Source: an uncultured Chitinophagaceae bacterium (lineage in GTDB: Bacteria > Bacteroidota > Bacteroidia > Chitinophagales > Chitinophagaceae). Taken from it: DNA of 63,257 bases. A program made the position numbers and the translations under genes. Below the pieces are notes generated by a model. That model saw nothing but the letters and a program-made list of their open reading frames with translations. It searched no databases and had not been told where the DNA came from. How positions within the stretch are numbered: the first letter of the stretch is position 1; each line of letters begins with the position of its first letter. Positions 25,573 to 35,908 of the stretch are shown here, piece after piece. The stretch lies in the NCBI GenBank assembly GCA_903904335.1, contig CAIVCF010000037.1:1-63257 (forward strand). The letters are read 5' to 3'.

Positions 25573-28353
25573 ATGAGATCGCTTTCAAAAATGAACGTGT
25601 TACTGTTATTACTTTTCCCTTTAATAGCAATCGCACAAAGTTCTTCCGTTAAACAAATTCAACTCAAACAGTTTTTATTGCAATCATCTGAAATTGTAAC
25701 AAATAACGGAGCTGATTTATCAACCGCCAATTATCAGTCAAAAGAAAAATGGTTTACTGTTATCGTTCCTTCAACAGTTTTAACAGGATTAGTTGCTAAT
25801 AAAGTTTATCCGAATCCTTATGAAGGATTGAACAATATGCTGATTCCGGATGCGTCAGACAGTTTCAACAATCAATATCATTTAGCGCAATACTCACATA
25901 TTTCCAATGTTCCCAATCCTTGGAAAAAAGCGTATTGGTATAAAACAAGTTTTACAATTCCTGAAAATGATAAAGGGAAATTATTTCAACTCGTTTTCAA
26001 AGGAATTAATTATCGTGCTGAAGTTTGGTTGAATGGAAAATTAATGGCAGATTCTTCTCAACTCGTTGGCATGTTTGCTGAATTTAATTTGAATGTGAGT
26101 AATGCGATTAAAGCAGGTGATGAAAATTTTTTAGCAGTAAAAATTTATCCGCTTGATTTTCCCGGATTACCTGCTCATCCGCAATTGAATGCATTGGGTG
26201 ATTTTTATGAGAACGGCGGGCCAACCGGCGACATTGGAAAAAATGTAACCATGCTTTGTTCTGTTGGTTGGGATTGGATGCCTGAAATAAGAGATAGGAA
26301 TATGGGTATCTGGCAACCGGTGTATTTAAGAACATCCGGAAATGTGGTGGTTCAACAACCAAAGATCTCAACAACATTTGTTTCGGGCAATGATACAATT
26401 GCAGCAAAACTAAATATCCAATTAACGTTGGCTAATTACGGCAAACAAAATCAACAGGGAAAATTACAAATAACCATTTCGCCCGAAACCTTTACCGGCA
26501 ATAGTTTCAGCGTATCACAAAACATTTCGCTGAAAGTGGACGAACAACGAAAAATAAAATTCACATCAGATCAGTTCAAACAATTGATCATGCAGCATCC
26601 GCATATTTGGTGGCCGCATGGTTATGGCAATGCTGATCTATACAAAATACGCTTACAATATTTTTCAGGCAATGAAATTTCTGATGATACCAGTTTTGTA
26701 TTCGGCATCAGAACGGTTGGTTCAAAATATTCAATAGTAAACGGATGGAGCAAAAGAGATTTTTATGTGAATGGGAAACGTATTCATTTGGTGGGTGGTG
26801 CATGGGTTCCTGATATGATGTTGCAGGAAGATTCATTACGTTTTGCACAAGAATTACTATTGTGTAAAAATGCAAATACAAATTTGGTGAGGATATGGGG
26901 AGGCGGTGTTGCACCTCCTGATGCATTCTTTGAAACAACTGACAGATTGGGATTATTAGTATGGGAAGATTTCTGGATCACCGGCGATACACATGGTGAA
27001 TTTAAAGGCTCATCGACCTATCCATTTCAGGGAAATGTTTATGTAAAGAATACCATCAGCACCATTTATCGCTTGCGCAATCATCCTTCTTTATTGGTTT
27101 GGACAGGAGGTAATGAAGGCCATGCCAGAAAACAATTGTACGATGCGATGCGTGAAAATGTTGCATTGATTGATGGAACAAGACCTTTCATTCCATGCTC
27201 ATCTGGTTTTGCGCATTTACCCAAAGGCTGGAATATGTCATGGCCGGATAATCAACCCGGTGGTGTTTATAGTGGTGGTTCTTATAAATGGGAAGACCCC
27301 AATTATTATTATGCAAAAGTGAATGAAGGAAAAGATTGGTTGTTTAAAGATGAAACCGGCATTCCATCGCAAGTGCCTTATGAAACTTTAGCGAAAAATA
27401 TTATTGATCTTAAACATGATACAACACTGCCTTATCCATTCAATAATTCTTGGGGTTATCATGATGCATGTACAGGCAATGGTCATTACGAATTGTATTT
27501 TGAAGAGATGGTGAAAAGGTTAGGAACACCAACATCATTAAAAGATTTTTCTGATAAGATGCAGATCATGAATGCAGATGGTTATCGCGGAATATTTGAA
27601 GCGGCGGCTCATAAACTAAATGATAATGGCGGCGTTTTGTTATGGAAACTGAATCCTGCATTCCCCAGTGTGATGTGGCAGATCTTCGATTATTATTTGG
27701 CACCTAATGCCGGATATTATTTCATGCAATCGGCCAATGAAAAATTGCATGTGCAATTGAATTTAGACGATTCTGTTGTTGCTGTTGTAAACAGAACTTA
27801 TCATGCAGAAAATAACCTGACAGTTGATGCTGCAGTTTATGATATCGACGGGAAACAATTATTTACACAACAAACAAAATTGAATATTGGTGAATCACAA
27901 GTCAAAAAAATAATTTCATTGAGTTCTATTCTTTCAAAATATACAAGTCTGAGTTTTGTGGTTTTGAATGTAAAAGATGTAACCGGAAAATTAGTTTCGC
28001 ATAATGTGTATTGGTTTGCAAAAGATCATCAATATCAATCTTTGAAAAATATTGCTGCAACTAAATTAGAAGTAAAGATCATCAAGAAAGAAACAGAAGC
28101 AACTAACACCAAATGGACCATTCAATTTACAAACACAAACAAACAAATGGCATTTTTTGTGCATCCTAAATTAACAGACAGCAATGAGGAAATATTTCCG
28201 GGATATTGGAGCGGCAACTATTTTACACTGGCACCGGGCGAAACAATTACATTAAATGCAACTTATCCAAACGCAACAATCGCTGATAAAAAGTTACTAT
28301 TAAAATTAAGCGGCTGGAACAGGAATGAGGAGTTGATTACAGATATTGAATAG
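25573..28353 (+). CDS. Secreted glycoside hydrolase family 2 (beta-mannosidase / exo-glucosaminidase-like)
   Basis: A 926-residue exported enzyme. The signal peptide (MRSLSKMNVLLLLLFPLIAIAQ) is followed by a sugar-binding jelly roll (WKKAYWYKTSF, FKGINYRAEVWLNGKL), immunoglobulin-like domains and a TIM barrel with NLVRIWGGGVAPPDAFFE. The barrel carries the acid/base candidate Glu515 in WTGGNEG and the nucleophile candidate Glu594 in KDETGIP. The overall layout resembles beta-mannosidases and exo-beta-glucosaminidases of the family, but Glu at 515 differs from the Asp I recall for exo-glucosaminidases, so the sugar is uncertain. I kept the first ATG since it gives the signal peptide its positive residues. 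Confidence 0.85.
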   Translation: MRSLSKMNVLLLLLFPLIAIAQSSSVKQIQLKQFLLQSSEIVTNNGADLSTANYQSKEKWFTVIVPSTVLTGLVANKVYPNPYEGLNNMLIPDASDSFNNQYHLAQYSHISNVPNPWKKAYWYKTSFTIPENDKGKLFQLVFKGINYRAEVWLNGKLMADSSQLVGMFAEFNLNVSNAIKAGDENFLAVKIYPLDFPGLPAHPQLNALGDFYENGGPTGDIGKNVTMLCSVGWDWMPEIRDRNMGIWQPVYLRTSGNVVVQQPKISTTFVSGNDTIAAKLNIQLTLANYGKQNQQGKLQITISPETFTGNSFSVSQNISLKVDEQRKIKFTSDQFKQLIMQHPHIWWPHGYGNADLYKIRLQYFSGNEISDDTSFVFGIRTVGSKYSIVNGWSKRDFYVNGKRIHLVGGAWVPDMMLQEDSLRFAQELLLCKNANTNLVRIWGGGVAPPDAFFETTDRLGLLVWEDFWITGDTHGEFKGSSTYPFQGNVYVKNTISTIYRLRNHPSLLVWTGGNEGHARKQLYDAMRENVALIDGTRPFIPCSSGFAHLPKGWNMSWPDNQPGGVYSGGSYKWEDPNYYYAKVNEGKDWLFKDETGIPSQVPYETLAKNIIDLKHDTTLPYPFNNSWGYHDACTGNGHYELYFEEMVKRLGTPTSLKDFSDKMQIMNADGYRGIFEAAAHKLNDNGGVLLWKLNPAFPSVMWQIFDYYLAPNAGYYFMQSANEKLHVQLNLDDSVVAVVNRTYHAENNLTVDAAVYDIDGKQLFTQQTKLNIGESQVKKIISLSSILSKYTSLSFVVLNVKDVTGKLVSHNVYWFAKDHQYQSLKNIAATKLEVKIIKKETEATNTKWTIQFTNTNKQMAFFVHPKLTDSNEEIFPGYWSGNYFTLAPGETITLNATYPNATIADKKLLLKLSGWNRNEELITDIE

Positions 28354-28370
28354 AAGTTTATTTTCTCACG

Positions 28371-28427
28371 CAGAGTTAAAGAGATACCAAGCTACACAGA
28401 GTTCTCTGTGCAAACTCTTTAACTCTG
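28371..28427. repeat. Nested hairpin repeat between convergent genes
   Basis: The outer arms CAGAGTTAAAGAG (28371-28383) and CTCTTTAACTCTG (28415-28427) are perfectly complementary over 13 bp. Inside, CACAGAG and CTCTGTG (28395-28410) form a second perfect hairpin with a 2-base loop. It lies between the ends of the GH2 and SNF2 genes and could terminate both. Confidence 0.8.
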
Positions 28428-28455
28428 TAGTAAAACACAAATACTGCTATAAAAA

Positions 28456-31400
28456 TTAACTAAACAAATATTCAACATCGGCTCTTGTTAAGCTCTTAAC
28501 AAAACCTTCATCGTCGGTAATCAAATCTCTTGCAAGGTTTCGTTTGCGTTCCTGCAGTTTTAAAATTTTATCTTCAACCGTATCAGTACAGATCATACGA
28601 TATGCAAAAATATTTTTTGTTTGACCAATGCGGTGTGTTCTGTCAATGGCCTGTTGTTCCACCGCAGGATTCCACCAAGGATCAACGATATAAACATAAT
28701 CGGCAGCAGTTAAATTCAAACCCACACCACCGGCTTTCAATGAAATTAAGAACACACGACACTCATCATCATTCTGAAAATGATTGATGGCTTTTTCTCT
28801 GTCGGCAGCAGAAGTGCTTCCGTCAAAATATTCGTACACCACTCCCAACTCTCTTAATTTTTCTTTGATCAATGCCAGCATTCCTAAAAATTGAGAAAAT
28901 ATCAAAGCCTTGTGATTACTGATATTTTCAGTGATCTCTCTTCCTATTTCTTCGAGTTTTACAGAAACATTTGGAAATCTTTCCTGTTCATTTACTATTG
29001 CAGGGCTATCGCATATCTGTCGCAATTTCATCAAGCCTTGCAAAATAGTTAACTGCGATTTTTGTACACCTTGCGTATCAACAACACCTAAAATCTTGTC
29101 GCGATAATCATTTCTATATGCATCATAAATCTTACGCTGCTCATCGCCCATTTCGCAGAATAAGATCATCTCTTGTTTTTCAGGAAGGTCTTTGGCAACC
29201 TGTTCTTTTGTTCTGCGTAAAATGAATGGGTATAATAATTTTCTTAAATGATCTTTCTGTTCTTTCTCTCCAAACTTATCAATCGGTACAGAGAATTCTT
29301 GTTTAAAGAATTCAACACTTCCCAACATGCCGGGATTTAAAAAATTCATCTGCGCAAAAATATCGAAGGTATTATTTTGTAAAGGCGTACCGCTCAAACA
29401 CAGTCTGTTCTTAGCTTTCAGTAAACAGGCCGCTTTGGTCACTTTGCTTCCGGGATTTTTGATAGCCTGACTTTCATCTAATATCACATAATCAAAATCA
29501 ACATCCACGAATTGTTTGATATCGCTTCGCAATGTCCCGTATGTGGTGATGATCACATCAATATGATCCTGCGATAAACTTTCTCTGATCCTTCCACCAC
29601 CATGATGAATATAAAATGTAAGTGATGGTGTGAATTTTCTGATTTCATTCTGCCAGTTAAACATCAATGTTGTTGGACAAACCACCAATGCTTTTAATGA
29701 ACCTTGTTCTTCTTTTAAATGATGAATGAAAGATAATGCCTGCACTGTTTTACCTAAACCCATGTCATCTGCCAATATACCTCCCCACTGCACTTCACGC
29801 AGGTAATTCAGCCATTGAAAACCGCTTTCCTGATAAGGCCTCAACACATCTTTTAAATGTACAGGTGCATCAATAGTTTTAATGGAATGATTGGATTTTA
29901 ATTTTTCATATTTTTCTTCGAGCTGAATAAATAATTCTTCTTCATTTCTTTCGAGATACAATTCTTCAATCACACTGAAATGATATTTACTCAATTTCAT
30001 GTTCGATGATTTGCCCTCACCCACCCTGAACAACAAAGAATATTTTTTGATCCATTCTTCCGGCAAAATTCCCAATGTGCCGTCAGACAATGGCACGAAT
30101 TGTTGTTTGTTCGACAATGCTTTTTTTACATCTGCAACGGTAACTTTCTGTTCGCCGAATAAAATTTCAATTTTCGCATCGAACCAATCTGTATGCGAGC
30201 TGATGAAAATTTTAGTGGATGGTTTTGCAGTATTGAAACGGAAATTTTTCAGTGCCTCAAAACCAAAAACGGGCAACTGCATTTCCTTCATAGCATCCAC
30301 AAATAAAAAGAACCAGTTGTTCTTTAAAACATCAGCACCTTTTAATGCCAATGAATCTGTTTCAATGGGATGAATGAAATTGGAATGCAAAGATTCAATC
30401 TTCTGCACAAATTCTTTTTCGGCTTCCAGATTTCTTTGTATCACCAATAATTTATCTGCCTGCGGTAAAATTATTTTTTCTTTATCGCCTGCTTTTACAT
30501 CGTATCCTTTATAAGTAAACACCGGTTGAAAAACAAGATAATCTCCTTTCTCTTTTAAAATGATTTTTGCTTCAGGCTTGATATCTTTTACTTCTTCTTT
30601 CTTTAGATTTCCGAAATGAACATTATATTCTTTCGATAAAGGCAAGATGAAATCGTGCAGATGCGTACCCCATGTTGCTGCATCAAGCATTAATTTACCT
30701 GACGGAAGAAATTTTTCTATCACCATCAGGTCTTCTGTTTTTTGCCAGGTGAAGAACTGATTATGATACTGAAAAAACAAAGGAGCTTCACATTCATTCT
30801 CCGAAATATTCAGATCTGCCAACGGCAATTTTATTCTGCACTCCACTTCATATTGTTTATTTTCCTTATTAAAATTCACAATGAATTCCGGAGAAATGAA
30901 ATGTGCTGAAAACTCAGCCTGTAACAGATTAGCTGTTGTAAAAGTTTTTTTGGAAGGAAGATAAAATGCAAAATTACTTTCAGCTAATTCAGTAAATAAT
31001 TTCTTGAATTTGGCAAGTAAATATTCATTGATAAGATGCCTCGTCTCTTCAGGTAATTCATCATCATGCTGCTGAATGATATTTTCCCAAATACCACTGA
31101 ATGGTGAATTACGATTTAAATATCGGTTCACTTCAGCGGGTAATAATTTACGAATCTGTTGCAGTAATATTTTATCTTCTTCACTAAAAACTTCTGTATT
31201 TATGAAACGGCTCAGATCTAATTTTTCAACCTTGCCTGTATATTTTGCAAAATCATCATCCGCTTCACCTTGAATGGCTTCAATCTGAACATAAGGATAC
31301 TGTACCTGATGTGTGGTGATTACCACGCCCAATTTCATTGCTGACTTTCTCGATGCTTCAATTTCTTCCAACACCAACTGTGCTTCTGCTTCAGCAGGTG

Positions 31401-32244
31401 TTTCCATGTATGAAGATTTTGGGCGAAGGTCGTTGGATGTTGAACTTGCAACCACTCTTTTAATGCTTGTATCCAATAGTTTTAAAAATGGTTTACCATT
31501 CTGATAGGTAAATTCAAATTTGTTTTTAAGATCATCTTCTAAAGAATACCCATATAGAGATAACAATTTGTTTTTTTCTTTGTCCCAATTGCGTATGCTG
31601 TCAAAATAATTAGGGCCATGACTTTGTAGCAATTGCAGCAGCACTGCATCTTTGTGCATGCATAAGGGATGTGCATTGTCACTGTTACAATTGCAACTGG
31701 TATCAAAATTGCGTTCTTCGTTTTTCTGGATCAATAATTTGAATAGTTGTCCGTCAACTTCCATCTCTGCCAAAACCCTTTCATCTTTTGCTTCAATAAT
31801 GTTGACTTTATTGCTGCGCAGATATTCTTCCGCAGCTTCTAAATTTTCGGGTGATGACAACATCCTGATCATCTTCAATTCCAGCAACTTCATTTTTACA
31901 ATAGTGTGTTTCTGATCATACACCATGTGTTTATCGCCCAGCATATTCCTGTCCAGCATTTCCTGCAACTGAAATAATGCACCTGCTTTATGCCGGCAAA
32001 CTTCACTTAAATTATACGGACAGGTACAGCGTAATGAAATAGTTTGCGGATCTTTGAATTTATGGATGTGCACTTTATAATAAGTGGCATAACTGTCATC
32101 CTTTACACGAAACACAACAGCGTTCATCAATTCATCGTACTCGATCAATTCCACATTTCCCAATGCATGAATTTTTTTTCCGCGACGAATCACTTCTTCT
32201 GATCCATTGTTGTAGATATGCTTAACGAGATAGGGTAAAGCCAT
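28456..32244 (-). CDS. SWIM zinc-finger SNF2-family DEAD/DEAH helicase
   Basis: A 1262-residue ATPase. Near the N-terminus are two SWIM-like zinc motifs, CTCPYNLSEVCRHK (about 73-86) and CNCNSDNAHPLCMHK (about 183-197). A long bacterial SNF2-associated region follows. The C-terminal third is the SNF2 motor, with motif I ADDMGLGKT (Lys near 831), motif II LDESQ, a motif III-like LSGTPLQN, and motif VI QAIDRTHRIGQ. Bacterial proteins of this type are thought to act on nucleoid proteins or RNA polymerase on DNA, but their role is poorly defined. All helicase motifs are intact. A palindromic repeat lies immediately upstream of the start. Confidence 0.9.
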   Translation of the reverse strand: MALPYLVKHIYNNGSEEVIRRGKKIHALGNVELIEYDELMNAVVFRVKDDSYATYYKVHIHKFKDPQTISLRCTCPYNLSEVCRHKAGALFQLQEMLDRNMLGDKHMVYDQKHTIVKMKLLELKMIRMLSSPENLEAAEEYLRSNKVNIIEAKDERVLAEMEVDGQLFKLLIQKNEERNFDTSCNCNSDNAHPLCMHKDAVLLQLLQSHGPNYFDSIRNWDKEKNKLLSLYGYSLEDDLKNKFEFTYQNGKPFLKLLDTSIKRVVASSTSNDLRPKSSYMETPAEAEAQLVLEEIEASRKSAMKLGVVITTHQVQYPYVQIEAIQGEADDDFAKYTGKVEKLDLSRFINTEVFSEEDKILLQQIRKLLPAEVNRYLNRNSPFSGIWENIIQQHDDELPEETRHLINEYLLAKFKKLFTELAESNFAFYLPSKKTFTTANLLQAEFSAHFISPEFIVNFNKENKQYEVECRIKLPLADLNISENECEAPLFFQYHNQFFTWQKTEDLMVIEKFLPSGKLMLDAATWGTHLHDFILPLSKEYNVHFGNLKKEEVKDIKPEAKIILKEKGDYLVFQPVFTYKGYDVKAGDKEKIILPQADKLLVIQRNLEAEKEFVQKIESLHSNFIHPIETDSLALKGADVLKNNWFFLFVDAMKEMQLPVFGFEALKNFRFNTAKPSTKIFISSHTDWFDAKIEILFGEQKVTVADVKKALSNKQQFVPLSDGTLGILPEEWIKKYSLLFRVGEGKSSNMKLSKYHFSVIEELYLERNEEELFIQLEEKYEKLKSNHSIKTIDAPVHLKDVLRPYQESGFQWLNYLREVQWGGILADDMGLGKTVQALSFIHHLKEEQGSLKALVVCPTTLMFNWQNEIRKFTPSLTFYIHHGGGRIRESLSQDHIDVIITTYGTLRSDIKQFVDVDFDYVILDESQAIKNPGSKVTKAACLLKAKNRLCLSGTPLQNNTFDIFAQMNFLNPGMLGSVEFFKQEFSVPIDKFGEKEQKDHLRKLLYPFILRRTKEQVAKDLPEKQEMILFCEMGDEQRKIYDAYRNDYRDKILGVVDTQGVQKSQLTILQGLMKLRQICDSPAIVNEQERFPNVSVKLEEIGREITENISNHKALIFSQFLGMLALIKEKLRELGVVYEYFDGSTSAADREKAINHFQNDDECRVFLISLKAGGVGLNLTAADYVYIVDPWWNPAVEQQAIDRTHRIGQTKNIFAYRMICTDTVEDKILKLQERKRNLARDLITDDEGFVKSLTRADVEYLFS

Positions 32245-32250
32245 AGTTTA

Positions 32251-32318
32251 GATGACGGTTTACAGATTGACAGATGACAGAAGTTTGAGACAGTCATCTG
32301 TCATCTTTTTCTGTCATC
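32251..32318. repeat. Dispersed GATGACAG-type palindromic repeat, intergenic copy
   Basis: GATGACGG, ACAGATTGACAGATGACAG (from 32262) and, in inverse orientation, CAGTCATCTGTCATC and CTGTCATC up to 32318. It is the same family as the repeat at 8592-8719 in porZ and at 47670-47734. Confidence 0.8.
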
Positions 32319-32471
32319 CTTTCTTTAAAGGGCAATTTGCAAAAGTAAAGGAATGAAGATGATACTTTTGGTCGAAAGGAAGCTTTTGTGAATGAAATGT
32401 TTGTTAAGAAAAAAGTTGCTGAAGAAATGTAGTTTGTATAAATTTTTATCCCGATATTTATAAGTTTGTTT

Positions 32472-33197
32472 TTACATAACCACTAATGCCTCATTTTTAT
32501 ATACAGGCAGGATATTCGCTACATCTTTAGTTACGCAATATTCAAGGTCTTTCTCCAAACCAAATGCTGCCAAGCGGTGCCAGTGTGTAGTACGACGGAT
32601 AAAATCTTTCATTTCATTTTTATGCAACTGATACATGTCTTCCGCCATTAATGAAGAATCGCAATGGATCGTGAATTGTTCTTTGATACGACTGATCACA
32701 GCACCTGCAAACAAAGTATCTTCTAAGTTGAATTTATCTTTCCATGCCGAACAACCCAGTATCACATTTTTTTGTTCTGCAGCTAAATGATCGCATACAG
32801 CAGACAGATTAGTAAATGAACCTGTGATCACTTCATCAGCACCATTCTTTAATGCCATGTGCAATAATTTGGTACCGTTGGTTGTGGTCAATACCAATGT
32901 TTTTCCTTCAATAAAACTGCGGGGATATTCGGCCGGAGAATTACCATGATCCAATCCTTCAATTATTTTTCCATCGCGTTCACCCGCTGTAATGCTGTTG
33001 GGCGTTGCATTTCCGAGTTCAATACATTTTGAAACATTATCCACCGGGATCACTTTCGCAGCACCGTTGAACAATGCTGTTGCAATAGTTGATGTTGCCC
33101 TGAACACATCAATGATCACAACAATGCTATTGCTTACATCATAAATATCCAATAAACGTGGAGAGAGAATGGTATGCAGAACAGGTTTATTACTCAT
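32472..33197 (-). CDS. comB: 2-phosphosulfolactate phosphatase family protein
   Basis: A 241-residue ComB-fold protein. Family motifs visible are VVIIDVFRATSTIATAL, TAGERDGKIIEGLDHGNSPAE, LVLTTTNGT, VILGCSAWKDKFNLEDTLFAGAV and the C-terminal DVANILPVY. In methanogens ComB removes phosphate from 2-phosphosulfolactate on the route to coenzyme M. Bacteroidota do not make coenzyme M, and some make sulfonolipids, so a role in making a C3-sulfonate is possible but unproven. No other sulfonate gene is adjacent. The gene is followed by repeats and the rlpA end. Confidence 0.88.
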   Translation of the reverse strand: MSNKPVLHTILSPRLLDIYDVSNSIVVIIDVFRATSTIATALFNGAAKVIPVDNVSKCIELGNATPNSITAGERDGKIIEGLDHGNSPAEYPRSFIEGKTLVLTTTNGTKLLHMALKNGADEVITGSFTNLSAVCDHLAAEQKNVILGCSAWKDKFNLEDTLFAGAVISRIKEQFTIHCDSSLMAEDMYQLHKNEMKDFIRRTTHWHRLAAFGLEKDLEYCVTKDVANILPVYKNEALVVM

Positions 33198-33259
33198 AAG
33201 TTGAGCAAATATAATTTAGATTTTTTTGTGGCGAGCAAGAGAATAAGAATGATACTGTA

Positions 33260-33279
33260 GTTGCGCCGCACACTTTTGC
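33260..33279 (+). repeat. GTTGCGTCGCAC-family dispersed repeat, copy 3 (diverged)
   Basis: GTTGCGCCGCACACTTTTGC, with three differences from copies 1 and 2. It lies in the 138-base gap between comB and rlpA, followed by a small direct repeat CTCATAGCT (near 33321 and 33335). Confidence 0.7.
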
Positions 33280-33335
33280 TGCTGGGCTGTGAGCAGAGAG
33301 CCTCGAGTAATCGCTCGAAACTCATAGCTATAATC

Positions 33336-33722
33336 TCATAGCTTTCTTCTGTATTCAATTCGCACTTTTGCAACTCCTGCATCAATCATATCAATTTGCT
33401 TGGCAGCTGTTTTACTTAAGTCAATGATTCTTCCACTTACAAAGGGTCCGCGGTCATTGATACGAACGATCACAGATTTATTGTTCGACAAATTCGTCAC
33501 TTTTACATTCGTGCCAAATGTGATCTTCTTATGCGCTGCCGTTAATTTATTTTGACGGAATATTTCTCCGTTTGAAGTTGGTTTGCCATCAAAACTATCT
33601 GAATAAAAAGAAGCATAGCCGGTTTCTGTAACGATATTCCCTTCACCGGAAGGAATAGATTTACGATGACAGGCAAATAATAAAAAACTAAAAGAAAGAA
33701 AAACTAAAAATTTAATTTTCAT
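33336..33722 (-). CDS. rlpA: RlpA-like double-psi beta-barrel lipoprotein
   Basis: A 128-residue lipoprotein with a signal ending LLFACH (Cys18 lipidated). The double-psi beta-barrel shows the RlpA motifs [57 protein letters not shown] and the catalytic-type Asp in NDRGP. RlpA proteins bind or cleave denuded peptidoglycan at division sites. No SPOR domain is present, as is common for short Bacteroidota versions. The ATG shares one base with the stop of gcvT (TAATG), so the two are translationally coupled although functionally unrelated. Confidence 0.88.
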   Translation of the reverse strand: MKIKFLVFLSFSFLLFACHRKSIPSGEGNIVTETGYASFYSDSFDGKPTSNGEIFRQNKLTAAHKKITFGTNVKVTNLSNNKSVIVRINDRGPFVSGRIIDLSKTAAKQIDMIDAGVAKVRIEYRRKL

Positions 33723-34807
33723 TATACGAATGGAAATTTGACCACTTTCGCTTTCACCAAAGTATTGCGTATGTCAATAAAAATATAGCTGTCTAATGTG
33801 GCATTTTCAACAGCTACATAGCCAAGTCCTACTGCTTTTCCGAGCGAAGGTGCTTGTGTACCGCTCGTTACTTTACCAATTGTATTTCCTGTTGCATCTT
33901 TAATTATATAATCATGGCGAGGTATACCGCGATCGATCATTTCAAAGCCAACTAATTTTCTTTTTACGCCTTCTGCTTTTTGTTTTTCTAAAATTTCTTT
34001 CGATGTAAAATCTTTGGTGAATTTGGTGATCCATCCCAAACCGCTTTCCAATGGCGAGGTAGTATCATCAATATCATTGCCGTATAAACAAAAGCCCATT
34101 TCCAAACGAAGTGTATCTCTTGCACCCAACCCAATGGGTTTTAATCCCTGTGGCCCGCCCATCTCAAAAATAGCATTCCATATTTTTTCTGCATCACCGT
34201 TTTTGTCCTCAAAATAAATTTCAACGCCACCTGCTCCGGTATAACCCGTTGCACTGATCAACACATTATCTACTCCCGCAAATCTTCCTTTTGCAAAAGT
34301 GTAATACTTCATGTTTAAAATATCAATATCAGTTAATGGTTGCAAAATTTTTGTAGCATTAGGACCTTGAATTGCCAACAAACAAGTTTTATCACTGATA
34401 TTATGCATTTCAACATTCCCGGAATTGAAAGAGGAAATCCATTTCCAGTCTTTTTCGATATTGCTTGCATTCACAACCAACATATATGTTTTATTTTCTT
34501 CAATGCAATACACCAACAGATCATCCACAATTCCGCCATCTTTATTTGGCAAACAACTGTACTGTGCTTTGCCTGCAGTTAATTTAGAAGCATCATTAGT
34601 CGTAACACGCTGAATAAGGTCCAATGCATTTTCCCCCTTCAAAATAAATTCACCCATGTGACTCACATCAAAAATCCCTGCATTATTTCTTACGGTTGCA
34701 TGTTCATCATTTATGCCGCTGTAACTGATGGGCATATTGTAACCCGCGAACTCAGCCATTTTTGCGCCTAATGCAATATGTTTTTGTGTGAAAGCTGTAT
34801 TTTTCAT
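33722..34807 (-). CDS. gcvT: Glycine cleavage system T protein (aminomethyltransferase)
   Basis: A 361-residue folate-dependent aminomethyltransferase of the glycine cleavage system. The N-terminal [41 protein letters not shown], the folate-region [13 protein letters not shown] and the [12 protein letters not shown] motifs are all present. Unlike many T proteins the turn reads GYTGAGG instead of GYTGExG. The ATG at 34807 is chosen because [17 protein letters not shown] is the usual start, and longer in-frame starts add sequence without family resemblance. gcvH and gcvP are not in the window. Confidence 0.93.
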   Translation of the reverse strand: MKNTAFTQKHIALGAKMAEFAGYNMPISYSGINDEHATVRNNAGIFDVSHMGEFILKGENALDLIQRVTTNDASKLTAGKAQYSCLPNKDGGIVDDLLVYCIEENKTYMLVVNASNIEKDWKWISSFNSGNVEMHNISDKTCLLAIQGPNATKILQPLTDIDILNMKYYTFAKGRFAGVDNVLISATGYTGAGGVEIYFEDKNGDAEKIWNAIFEMGGPQGLKPIGLGARDTLRLEMGFCLYGNDIDDTTSPLESGLGWITKFTKDFTSKEILEKQKAEGVKRKLVGFEMIDRGIPRHDYIIKDATGNTIGKVTSGTQAPSLGKAVGLGYVAVENATLDSYIFIDIRNTLVKAKVVKFPFV

Positions 34808-34955
34808 TTTCGGTGTTTGTTTTATCGGTACAACAAAAATAGGCATTACACTATGGCTGAAAAAATAAAAGCAGCAAGTTGTTATACTTACTGCTTTTTC
34901 ACCAAAACCAACTCTTGCAACAGAGAAAAAATGAATATTATTTTTATTTAATGGA

Positions 34956-35438
34956 TCAATGATCATAACTGACCACTCTCGAAATTTTCCATGCCCCATC
35001 TTTGTTTTGCCAGATCATTAGAAATTTAAAAGTGCCGATCTCTTCTTTGCCATTTTCTATATGCCTGAATTGATGCGTTCCTATTTCAATAGCTCCATAA
35101 TTTTTAAGCGGATGAACTTCCAGGCTTCCTTTTACCAGTTCTCTTGTTAGCCTATTTTCATTGCCGAATGCATTTCCGAAATTCTCGAAAACCTTTTGAT
35201 AGGGAACCAATCCGTCATTATCCTGAAACCATTCAAGATCTTCAGTAAATAAATTTTTAAAAGCTTCAAAGTGTTTAGCATTGAACTCGGCAAATAGGAT
35301 ACTGTCCATTTTTGCAATCTCAGCATACAAACTTTGTGATGTGGGTGCGACTTTCTTTTCCTGCGCATGCAGGTCAATGAAAAAAAGAAACAGAAAGGAC
35401 AGGATAATTATTTGCTTACATGAGAAACTGAATTTCAT
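34956..35438 (-). CDS. Exported DUF4440/NTF2-like protein
   Basis: A 160-residue protein with a signal peptide ([15 protein letters not shown]) and a single NTF2-like (SnoaL/DUF4440) domain. The helix [34 protein letters not shown], the strand [39 protein letters not shown] and the overall length fit the family. These folds may bind small molecules or act as scaffolds. No catalytic residues are evident. It precedes gcvT by about 150 bases on the same strand. Confidence 0.8.
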   Translation of the reverse strand: MKFSFSCKQIIILSFLFLFFIDLHAQEKKVAPTSQSLYAEIAKMDSILFAEFNAKHFEAFKNLFTEDLEWFQDNDGLVPYQKVFENFGNAFGNENRLTRELVKGSLEVHPLKNYGAIEIGTHQFRHIENGKEEIGTFKFLMIWQNKDGAWKISRVVSYDH

Positions 35439-35443
35439 ATTTT

Positions 35444-35824
35444 TTATTTTAAAACATCTTTCAAACCCTCACAAATATGTTTTACTCTTTTGTAAGAAGC
35501 TTCTGTGTTATCTCTTTTATCTAATTTTATTTTGATCCTACCCGGAGATGATTTGATATACAGCCTTGTATCGTCATGCAAAACCGTTGTTACATTGTAG
35601 TAATTATCATCGGAAAAATAAATTTCACTATCGTCTAATTCTGCATTCAAATAATGCCATACATTTTTTGTTTTGCTTTCATTATACGTTGCATAAAACT
35701 GATAGGAGTCCCTTTTTTCCTGAATGGAAATATTGGTGTTATGTCTGTAATGACAAGAAGTAAAAGCGACCACAACAAATACAGAGAAAGCGATCAGAAA
35801 TTTTTTTCTTATTACAATTTTCAT
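35444..35824 (-). CDS. Small lipoprotein of unknown function
   Basis: A 126-residue protein with a lipoprotein signal, MKIVIRKKFLIAFSVFVVVA followed by FTSC, so Cys24 is the lipidation site. The mature part has alternating beta-type sequence (SYQFYATYNESKTKNVWHYLNAELDD, DTRLYIKSSPGRIKIKLDKR) and ends in a short helix. I do not recognise a family. It lies 5 bases before the DUF4440 gene, so they may be co-transcribed. The ATG at 35824 is preferred over a longer in-frame start because it directly begins the signal sequence. Confidence 0.6.
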   Translation of the reverse strand: MKIVIRKKFLIAFSVFVVVAFTSCHYRHNTNISIQEKRDSYQFYATYNESKTKNVWHYLNAELDDSEIYFSDDNYYNVTTVLHDDTRLYIKSSPGRIKIKLDKRDNTEASYKRVKHICEGLKDVLK

Positions 35825-35908
35825 ACAAGTTAGTTTTGATTTTTTAAAAGGGAAGTACCTCCTCCCGAGATCAGCAAGAGGTACTTTTACTCCCAACTTC
35901 AACCGAGT

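Noticed and set aside
33194-33385. A 63-codon frame on the minus strand overlapping the end of rlpA
   Set aside because: It overlaps rlpA in another frame and is mostly repeat sequence. There is no start context or family resemblance.
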